Positions 25,505 through 32,406 of a stretch of 32,406 bases of DNA are shown here, one piece after another. The position numbers were made by a program, and so were the translations under genes. How positions within the stretch are numbered: position 1 is the stretch's first letter; each line of letters starts with the position of its first letter. This DNA is from Rhizobiaceae bacterium (GTDB lineage: Bacteria > Pseudomonadota > Alphaproteobacteria > Rhizobiales > Rhizobiaceae), in contig JAHDFS010000013.1 of assembly GCA_020628035.1 (NCBI GenBank), positions 7,931 through 40,336 of the forward strand, read 5' to 3'. Under the pieces are notes generated by a model. That model was not told the origin of the DNA, did no database searches, and saw only the letters and a list, made by a program, of their open reading frames with translations.

Positions 25505-25536
25505 AGAGGGCAATACGCATTGCCCTCTCCCTTTTT
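25505..25536 (+). terminator. Internal terminator-type hairpin after the binding protein gene
   Basis: AGAGGGCAAT (25505-25514) and ATTGCCCTCT (25519-25528) form a perfect ten-pair stem with loop ACGC, followed by CCCTTTTT. It lies inside the operon, 22 bases after the binding protein stop. It would lower transcription of the catabolic genes or protect the upstream mRNA. Confidence 0.8.
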
Positions 25537-25549
25537 GCGGAGATATTCG

Positions 25550-26608
25550 ATGAAAACGATAAAAGGTCCAGCGCTTTTCCTAGCTCAGTTTGCAAGTGAT
25601 GAGGCGCCATTTAATTCTTGGGATAGCATCACCAAATGGGCGGCAGAATGCGGCTATAAAGGTGTGCAAGTGCCAAGCTGGGATGCCCGATTGATCGACT
25701 TGGAAAAAGCAGCCCAATCACGCGATTATTGTGACGAATTTAAAGGCGTTGCAGCGGAGAACGGCGTTGAAGTCACCGAATTATCCACGCATTTACAAGG
25801 ACAGCTAGTGGCTGTTCACCCCGCTTATGATCAAGGGTTTGACGGTTTCGCAGCACCTCATGTGCACAATAATCCAAAAGCACGGCAGGAATGGGCAGTC
25901 GAGCAAATGAAGATGGCGCTTTCTGCGTCGAAGAACCTTGATATCAAGCAACATGTTTCATTTTCCGGGGCGCTCGCCTGGCCATATCTATACCCCTGGC
26001 CGCAACGTCCTGCAGGATTGGTGGAAGCTGCCTTTGATGAATTGGCCAAACGCTGGACACCGATTTTAAATCATGCTGACGAATGTGATGTTGATATTTG
26101 TTATGAAATTCACCCAGGTGAAGATCTACACGATGGCGTGACATTTGAAATGTTCTTAGAGCGTGTTAACAATCACGCACGCTGTAATATGCTTTACGAT
26201 CCGTCGCATTTTGTTTTGCAATGTCTCGATTATCTTGATCACATTGATATCTATAAAGACCGGATCAAAATGTTCCACGTCAAAGATGCTGAATTTAATC
26301 CAACCGGGCGCCAAGGTGTTTACGGTGGTTATCAAAGCTGGGTTGATCGGGCAGGGCGTTTCCGTAGTCTCGGCGATGGGCAAGTAGATTTTGGCGCTAT
26401 CTTTTCAAAAATGGCCGCCAATGATTTTGATGGCTGGGCGGTTGTTGAATGGGAATGCTGTTTAAAGCATCCCGAAGATGGCGCACGCGAAGGGGCTCAA
26501 TTCGTCAAGGATCACATTATCCGTGTTACAGAACGCGCATTTGATGATTTTGCTGATGGCGGAACGGACGATAAGATTAATCGTCAGATGCTAGGTTTGG
26601 AGGGTTAA
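25550..26608 (+). CDS. TIM-barrel sugar isomerase/epimerase-like protein
   Basis: The 352-residue protein belongs to the xylose-isomerase-like AP endonuclease 2 superfamily. Metal ligands expected for this fold are visible: the Glu in CYEIHPGED (about 183-190), the Asp and His in MLYDPSHFV (near 216), HVKDAEF (near 242), and the Glu in VVEWECC (near 298). Such proteins isomerise or epimerise free sugars. Paired with Gfo/Idh proteins, some act on 3-keto sugars by elimination or hydration. The ATG at 25550 has GGAG seven bases before it. It is followed two bases later by the oxidoreductase. The substrate is not known. Confidence 0.87.
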   Translation: MKTIKGPALFLAQFASDEAPFNSWDSITKWAAECGYKGVQVPSWDARLIDLEKAAQSRDYCDEFKGVAAENGVEVTELSTHLQGQLVAVHPAYDQGFDGFAAPHVHNNPKARQEWAVEQMKMALSASKNLDIKQHVSFSGALAWPYLYPWPQRPAGLVEAAFDELAKRWTPILNHADECDVDICYEIHPGEDLHDGVTFEMFLERVNNHARCNMLYDPSHFVLQCLDYLDHIDIYKDRIKMFHVKDAEFNPTGRQGVYGGYQSWVDRAGRFRSLGDGQVDFGAIFSKMAANDFDGWAVVEWECCLKHPEDGAREGAQFVKDHIIRVTERAFDDFADGGTDDKINRQMLGLEG

Positions 26609-26610
26609 TT

Positions 26611-27774
26611 ATGGCAATTGAAGGTCGAAGCGAGGAATTAGATGCGCCCATTCGTTTGGGCATGGTTGGTGGCGGCAGCGATGCATTCATTGGCGGTGTT
26701 CACCGCATAGCCTCGCGCATTGATGATCACTACCGTCTTGTTGCAGGGGCGCTCTCTTCAACTCCGGAACGCGCTCAGAAATCTGGGCGTGAATTGGGTT
26801 TGGCAGAAGATCGCATTTATGATGATTTTAACAAAATGGCTGAGGCTGAAAGTGCGCGTGAAGATGGGATTGAAGCTGTTGCTATTGTAACCCCTAATCA
26901 TGTGCATTACGCTGCTGCTAAGGCGTTTTTAGAGCGGGGCATTCATGTTATTTGCGATAAGCCTTTAACATCAACACTACAAGATGCGGAAAAACTGGTT
27001 GAAGTCGCAGAGAAATCTAATGCGCTCTTTGTTTTAACGCATAATTACACCGGATATCCCATGATCCGGCAGGCGCGGGAGATGATCGCCAATGGTGATC
27101 TGGGCGCTTTACGCGTCATCCAAGTCGAATATGCGCAAGACTGGTTATCCGAAGAGCAGGATTTCAAACAAGCTGAATGGCGCACAGATCCTGCGCGATC
27201 CGGTGCAGGTGGTTCAACAGGTGATATCGGAACACATGCTTTTAACTTAGCCGCTTTTGTCACGGGATTGGAACTTGAAAGTCTATCTGCTGATATTCAA
27301 GCCTTTGTTGAAGGGCGTAAGGTGGATGATAATGCCCATGTGATGTTGCGTTATAAAAGTGGCGCACGTGGTATGTTGTGGTGCAGCCAAGTTGCGCCAG
27401 GCAATGAAAACTGCCTACGCCTTCGAGTTTATGGTGAAAAAGGTGGTCTTGAGTGGGCGCAGGAAGATCCAAATTATCTTTGGTATACCCCGCTTGGTGA
27501 AAGCAAACGCTTGATCACGCGTAATGGCGCTGGAGCTGGTGCTGCAGCTGCGCGCGTGAGCCGTATACCACCAGGACACCCTGAAGGTTATCTTGAAGGT
27601 TTTGCCAATATATATAGTGAAGCAGCAAAGGCGATCACCGCCAAACGTAGTCAAGGCGAGGTCGATGCTGACGTGATTTACCCAACAGTTCAGGACGGAT
27701 TGCTTGGCGTAAAATTCATTGATGCTTGTGTGCGTTCATCAGCTGGCAATGCGCAATGGGTTGAGATTAAATAA
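26611..27774 (+). CDS. Gfo/Idh/MocA-family NAD(P)-dependent sugar oxidoreductase
   Basis: The 387-residue protein has an N-terminal Rossmann domain, LGMVGGGSDAFIGGVHR (residues 16-32), and VAIVTPNHVHY. The CDKPLTST loop carries the catalytic Lys. The substrate domain has GDIGTHAFNLAAFVTG, the family G-D-I-G-x-H motif. It should oxidise or reduce a sugar or glycoside, often at C3, with NAD(P). GGAGGG lies before the ATG. The stop of the isomerase is two bases upstream, so the pair is almost certainly translated together and may act in sequence. The preferred sugar cannot be told from sequence. Confidence 0.92.
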   Translation: MAIEGRSEELDAPIRLGMVGGGSDAFIGGVHRIASRIDDHYRLVAGALSSTPERAQKSGRELGLAEDRIYDDFNKMAEAESAREDGIEAVAIVTPNHVHYAAAKAFLERGIHVICDKPLTSTLQDAEKLVEVAEKSNALFVLTHNYTGYPMIRQAREMIANGDLGALRVIQVEYAQDWLSEEQDFKQAEWRTDPARSGAGGSTGDIGTHAFNLAAFVTGLELESLSADIQAFVEGRKVDDNAHVMLRYKSGARGMLWCSQVAPGNENCLRLRVYGEKGGLEWAQEDPNYLWYTPLGESKRLITRNGAGAGAAAARVSRIPPGHPEGYLEGFANIYSEAAKAITAKRSQGEVDADVIYPTVQDGLLGVKFIDACVRSSAGNAQWVEIK

Positions 27775-27810
27775 AAATCTGATCTTGGTCGACATGTTCG
27801 CCAAGCATGA

Positions 27811-28680
<870 letters not shown>

Positions 28681-28712
28681 TATCGCATCATGTAATTTGA
28701 GGAGAGATTGCA

Positions 28713-29156
28713 ATGCTTAAAGGAATTCATCCACTGCTGAACGCAGACATTCTTCATACACTTGCTTCAATGGGGCATGGTGATCGTCTTGTCATATGCG
28801 ATGCCAATTTTCCTGCAGCTGCTGTGGCGGCAGAGAGTGTGCTTGGCCATCACTTGGAAATGGGCGTGGATGCGATCGAAGCGCTTGAGGCGATATTAAC
28901 AGTTTATCCTATTGATACATTTGATGTTGATGTGCCACCTGCATGTGGCATGCAAGTTGTTGGTGCGCCAGATGAAATTCCTGAAGTTATCCAAATTGCT
29001 GATCCGATTATTAAAAATGCCGGTGCAACAATTGAATTGATCGAGCGCCATGCTTTTTATGCATCTGCAAAACAGACCTATGCTGTGATCCGTACAACTG
29101 AGACAAGGTTTTATGGCAATTTCATTCTGCGCAAGGGCGTTGTTTGGCCGAAATAA
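28713..29156 (+). CDS. fucU: L-fucose mutarotase (RbsD/FucU family)
   Basis: The 147-residue protein matches FucU/RbsD. MLKGIHPLLNADILHTLASMGHGDRLVICDANFPA has the His at 22 and Asp at 30 that line the active site. The C-terminal part has HAFYASAKQTYAVIRT and RFYGNFILRKGV. It interconverts sugar anomers, speeding supply of the form the dehydrogenase uses. The FucU branch is favoured over RbsD by the full match to E. coli FucU in the first 35 residues as I recall it and by the L-fucose-dehydrogenase-like neighbour 32 bases upstream. GAGGAG lies before the ATG. It is the last gene of the operon. Confidence 0.85.
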   Translation: MLKGIHPLLNADILHTLASMGHGDRLVICDANFPAAAVAAESVLGHHLEMGVDAIEALEAILTVYPIDTFDVDVPPACGMQVVGAPDEIPEVIQIADPIIKNAGATIELIERHAFYASAKQTYAVIRTTETRFYGNFILRKGVVWPK

Positions 29157-29167
29157 TCACCAACAAA

Positions 29168-29194
29168 AAAGGCGATGCCAGAAACACCGCCTTT
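29168..29194. terminator. Convergent terminator between fucU and deacetylase
   Basis: AAAGGCG (29168-29174) pairs with CGCCTTT (29188-29194). On the minus strand the stem is followed by a run of T (about six), so it ends the deacetylase transcript well. On the plus strand the tail CTTTAAATT is weaker. Confidence 0.75.
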
Positions 29195-29215
29195 AAATTC
29201 TAATATCTACCACAG

Positions 29216-30112
29216 TTAGTCTTCTAAACTACTTACCAAGACTGATGAGCCGGTGCTAGGGCGGCGATTTGATTTAAGCGCCACCACTTTATAACCAGCT
29301 GCTTTGAGTTCTCTTAAGAAGGCAGGTAGGGCTGCAACCGAACGTGCATGGATATCGTGGAACAAGATAATGCCTTTGCCGCGTGCTTTCACTCGGGCCA
29401 TTGTTCTTTTAACAATCGTGTCCGCTGAATCTTTGAAGTAGTCTTTTGAATCGATATCCACATCAAGAACCGTTACGCCACGTTGTGCGAGCCACTTGCG
29501 CAATGCCGAGGTGCTGGCAAGGTATGGAAAGCGGAAGAATGGGGCATTGATGCCTGATTTAGCCAATGCTTTTTCACCGGCGCGAATTTTAGATTTGCCA
29601 GATTCAAACGAGACTTTCGCAAGATTGGCATGATCAAAAGTGTGCGAACCAATGGAATGTCCGCGCGCTCGCACTTGCTTGACAAGACCTGGATAATAAT
29701 TTGCCATTGAGCCAACCATCAAGAATGTGGCTTTGACACCATAATTGCTCAAGGTGTTTAAAATAGCTGGGGTTTTACCTGGAACCGGACCATCGTCAAA
29801 TGTGAGGACCACTTCGCCGGGTTTTAATTTAATGTCTGCAATGGAATCGACATAAATTGTTCGACCCGCAAGCTTGCCAGATGTTGGTCGGGCGAGGGGT
29901 GAAGTACTCGGCGTTTCCGGGAAATTAACTTTAGGTTTTTTAGCTTCTTTAACAGGTGCGAAACTTCGAACCGCATTGGCCTGTTGAGTATTAGAAAGCT
30001 TAGAGGGTGAAGATAAATTCTTCACGTTTGGATCGACTTTGGCTTGCTTGCTGGCGCAACCAGCCAATAGAGCAACACTTACCAAACACGCGGCGACACT
30101 TACAATACGCAT
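29216..30112 (-). CDS. Polysaccharide deacetylase lipoprotein
   Basis: The 298-residue protein has a lipoprotein signal with lipobox LLAGC (Cys 19), so it should sit on the periplasmic face of the inner or outer membrane. A Ser/Pro/Lys-rich linker (about 25-80) leads to a NodB-type catalytic domain: TFDDGP (104-109, with the Asp pair), SHTFDH with H157 and H161, RFPY (194-197), DVDIDSKDY and ILFHD. These are the carbohydrate esterase 4 motifs for removing N-acetyl groups from polysaccharide or peptidoglycan. It is set between the fucose locus and exporter 2, on the opposite strand to both. The target polymer is not identifiable. Confidence 0.92.
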   Translation of the reverse strand: MRIVSVAACLVSVALLAGCASKQAKVDPNVKNLSSPSKLSNTQQANAVRSFAPVKEAKKPKVNFPETPSTSPLARPTSGKLAGRTIYVDSIADIKLKPGEVVLTFDDGPVPGKTPAILNTLSNYGVKATFLMVGSMANYYPGLVKQVRARGHSIGSHTFDHANLAKVSFESGKSKIRAGEKALAKSGINAPFFRFPYLASTSALRKWLAQRGVTVLDVDIDSKDYFKDSADTIVKRTMARVKARGKGIILFHDIHARSVAALPAFLRELKAAGYKVVALKSNRRPSTGSSVLVSSLED

Positions 30113-30259
30113 TTTTACACCAGTACTAAATTTACAATTGCAAGCTTTATTTCATTTTATGGTTAATTTTCTCTCAATAAGACTTTTGTTCGATCAATAA
30201 ATTTCCATTTGGTATAAATTGCATTGCGCTGCAGCATGGCTAAGCGCTAAAGGTAAACC

Positions 30260-32116
30260 ATGATTCTAGATCGTTTTTTCAAAAAGTTTGAAGGCACTAT
30301 CGATCCGTTTGAAGATGTTGAAAATCTTCAGCCGCCCGAAACGACGTTGGCGTTTATTTGGCATTATATTGGCCAAGCAAAACCCGTATTTGCTCTCATG
30401 TTGGTTTTTGGTGGTCTCGTTGCACTGTTTGAAGCAGCCATGTTCTACTTTATCGGCCGCATTGTGGATCTGTTGGCGAATGTTGAACCTTCAGACGGTT
30501 GGGAAGGGCTTTTATCTCAATACGGCTTTGAACTTGTTCTGATGTTGCTTATCGCAACGATCGTTCGCGTGACGATCGTTACTGGCGGAGCCATATTGGA
30601 AGAACAAATTGTTGTTCCAGGGTTTTTCAATCGCGTACGCTGGCAAGCCCATCGTCACGTCTCGCAGCAGAACCTACCATTTTTCCAGAATGATTTTGCT
30701 GGGCGGATCGCGACCAAAATTTTGCAATCCGGTCAAGCCACCGGCGATTTGATGATCTCAGCCCTGCAGGTGGTTTGGTTTGTTATCATCTATTCAGTAA
30801 CCACGCTGACCATGGTCGCAACACTTGATTGGCGGCTGGCTGCTCTCGTGGCCGTATGGCTCACATTATTTATGATCGTGGCGCGTTATTTGGTGCCGCG
30901 TGTGCGACGTAGTGCACGAAACATGGCGGAAAAGAGCTCGATGCTCAATGGACGCGTAACCGACAGCTATAGCAACATTCAAACATTGAAGTTGTTTGCC
31001 AATGATGAGGAAAATGATCACTTTCTCAAAGATGGTGTGAAGCAATTTATCGCGGCTCTGATCATCTTCACGAGAAATATCACCACGGTGCGTTTCACAT
31101 TGGCGGTTTTGTCTGGGGCGATGATCTCATTAATTGCGATTTTGTCGATTGATCTCTGGCTAGCTGAGCTGATCACAATTGGGGAAGTTGCCTTTGCACT
31201 TGCGCTGATGTTGCGGTTAAGCCTTTTGATGGGGCGTTTGATGACGCAGCTCAATGCTTTAATGCGAAACTATGGCACCATCCAAAACTGCGCTGAGTTG
31301 ATTTCAAAACCGATTGGATTACTCGATAAACCGCATGCGCCTGATCTGGTCGTCAAAGATGCGTCAATTGAGTTTGATCAAATCCATTTTGACTATCTTG
31401 AAGATAAGCCCGTGATTAAAGACTTGTCGCTCTCTATTAAGCCGGGCGAGAAGATTGGTATTGTTGGACCATCAGGGGCGGGGAAATCCACCTTGGCAAA
31501 CTTATTGCTGCGCTTTTTTGATGTGGAGCAGGGCGCAATCCGGGTTGATGGACAAGACATTAAAGATGTGACGCAACGCTCCCTTCGCGCTCAAATCGGT
31601 GTGGTGACACAAGATACGGCGCTTTTGCATCGTTCTATTCGAGACAATATCTTATTCGGTCGGTCAGATGCGGATGAGAATGATCTGATAAATGCGATTG
31701 AACAGGCGCAAGCCACTGAGTTTATCGATAATTTGGAAGATTACAAAGGTCGTCGCGGATTGGATGCGCATGCGGGCGAGCGGGGCGTTAAGTTATCTGG
31801 CGGACAAAGACAACGCATCGCCATTGCGCGTGTGATTTTAAAAGACGCTCCAATTTTGGTTTTGGATGAAGCAACATCAGCGCTAGATTCTGAGATTGAA
31901 GCCATCATCCAGGTGCATTTGGAAGAATTAATGGAAGGCAAAACCGTAATTGCTATTGCGCACCGTCTCTCCACAATTGCGAAAATGGATCGCTTGGTGG
32001 TTCTGGACCAAGGGCGCATTGTTGAAAACGGGACTCATGAGCAATTGCTTAAGAATAATGGGCTTTATGCACGATTGTGGTCACGTCAATCCGGTGGATT
32101 TATTGCCGCTGACTGA
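30260..32116 (+). CDS. ABC exporter 2 (fused permease-ATPase half-transporter)
   Basis: The 618-residue half-transporter matches exporter 1 in plan. It has a six-helix exporter domain, Walker A VGPSGAGKSTL near residue 403, signature LSGGQRQR near 512, Walker B ILVLDEATSALD near 532, and the same C-terminal WSRQSGGFI ending. Both ATPase sites are complete, so it may work as a homodimer or together with its relative at 18747. AAAGGTAA lies before the ATG. It precedes petA on the same strand by 270 bases, a placing I recall from rhizobial genomes, where two such exporters often stand side by side before petABC. The cargo is unknown. Confidence 0.92.
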   Translation: MILDRFFKKFEGTIDPFEDVENLQPPETTLAFIWHYIGQAKPVFALMLVFGGLVALFEAAMFYFIGRIVDLLANVEPSDGWEGLLSQYGFELVLMLLIATIVRVTIVTGGAILEEQIVVPGFFNRVRWQAHRHVSQQNLPFFQNDFAGRIATKILQSGQATGDLMISALQVVWFVIIYSVTTLTMVATLDWRLAALVAVWLTLFMIVARYLVPRVRRSARNMAEKSSMLNGRVTDSYSNIQTLKLFANDEENDHFLKDGVKQFIAALIIFTRNITTVRFTLAVLSGAMISLIAILSIDLWLAELITIGEVAFALALMLRLSLLMGRLMTQLNALMRNYGTIQNCAELISKPIGLLDKPHAPDLVVKDASIEFDQIHFDYLEDKPVIKDLSLSIKPGEKIGIVGPSGAGKSTLANLLLRFFDVEQGAIRVDGQDIKDVTQRSLRAQIGVVTQDTALLHRSIRDNILFGRSDADENDLINAIEQAQATEFIDNLEDYKGRRGLDAHAGERGVKLSGGQRQRIAIARVILKDAPILVLDEATSALDSEIEAIIQVHLEELMEGKTVIAIAHRLSTIAKMDRLVVLDQGRIVENGTHEQLLKNNGLYARLWSRQSGGFIAAD

Positions 32117-32320
32117 TATGCGGTAAAATTGATTCTCTCACGCATCAAAAAATGAGCCTTCAGGGCGTTAAAACCCAAGTTTTCCACTGACTGGAACGAT
32201 AGTTGCTAATTTCAATGCTTTTTTCCCGCGACAATGTGCCATCCTTTGCGGGTTGGGTATGGACTTCTTGTTAGAAGGGGCATAGAACGCGCTTAATTGG
32301 GTGCCCTCGCGCCGATAATG

Positions 32321-32334
32321 TTGATTCATGTCAA
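32321..32334 (+). promoter_or_regulatory. FNR/FixK-type box before petA
   Basis: TTGATTCATGTCAA fits the FNR/FixK pattern TTGA-N6-TCAA exactly (and TTGAT-N4-ATCAA with one mismatch). Its centre is about 59 bases before the petA start. A -10-like TAATTA at 32351-32356 lies downstream, so activation of the bc1 operon under low oxygen is plausible. Confidence 0.6.
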
Positions 32335-32386
32335 TAGTTTGGCTTTGTCATAATTATCGAGCAAGTTTTTAAGGAGACATTGAACC

Positions 32387-32406
32387 GTGAGTGAACAAGA
32401 CAACGG
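32387..32406 (+). CDS. petA: Probable petA (Rieske Fe-S subunit), 5' end only
   Basis: GTG at 32387 opens the frame reading MSEQDN, with AAGGAG ten bases upstream. Only the first 20 bases are in the window. The call depends on this ribosome site, the MSEQ-like start typical of alphaproteobacterial Rieske subunits as I recall them, the FNR-type box, and the exporter-petABC neighbourhood known from rhizobia. The rest of the protein, including the iron-sulfur site, lies outside. Confidence 0.55.

Overview
The window looks like chromosomal DNA from an alphaproteobacterium, most likely Hyphomicrobiales (Rhizobiales) with moderate GC. The evidence is the type of gene content and order: a long-form leuA, a MoxR/DUF58/DUF4159 block divergent from DUF1285-CoA pyrophosphatase-CCA transferase, hemF next to trmL, and paired ABC exporters ahead of petA. 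No tRNA, rRNA, CRISPR array, transposase or phage gene was seen. The genus cannot be fixed from this sequence.

Layout. (1) 1-1337: the 3' part of a ferric-reductase-type flavoprotein and a membrane-anchored LuxR-type HTH protein. (2) 1338-4139: a candidate leucine attenuator, leuA with a clear terminator, and an unknown protein with a C-terminal membrane helix. (3) 4145-7303: housekeeping singles on both strands (metallophosphoesterase, NUDIX, glutathionyl-hydroquinone reductase, GNAT). (4) 7300-14165, minus strand: a compact four-gene operon of MoxR ATPase, DUF58, BatA/DUF4159 and a large membrane protein. The last three carry a DxSxS-type von Willebrand A signature. (5) 14296-16836: DUF1285, CoA pyrophosphatase and CCA tRNA nucleotidyltransferase. 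(6) 16846-18312, minus strand: hemF and trmL. (7) 18313-20614: a leader with a 28-codon small ORF, then ABC exporter 1 and a terminator. (8) 20639-29156: a LacI-regulated sugar locus with a divergent repressor, a CUT2-type transporter (ATPase, permease, binding protein), a TIM-barrel isomerase/epimerase, a Gfo/Idh/MocA oxidoreductase, an L-fucose-dehydrogenase-like SDR and a FucU-type mutarotase. (9) 29216-30112: a polysaccharide deacetylase lipoprotein, minus strand. (10) 30260-32116: ABC exporter 2, a paralogue of exporter 1. (11) 32387 to the end: the first codons of a probable petA, preceded by an FNR/FixK-type box.

How the parts work together. The sugar locus reads as one import-and-oxidise module. 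A LacI repressor sits on operators that overlap the transporter promoter. The periplasmic protein and CUT2 transporter bring in a sugar or small glycoside. The TIM-barrel/Gfo-Idh pair could open it by a 3-keto oxidation and elimination route. The mutarotase and SDR then suit L-fucose or a similar 6-deoxysugar entering oxidative, non-phosphorylating catabolism. No glycosidase, lactonase or dehydratase is present here, so the later steps must lie elsewhere. The least explained parts are this locus, the leader of exporter 1, and the separation of two closely related exporters by the sugar locus.
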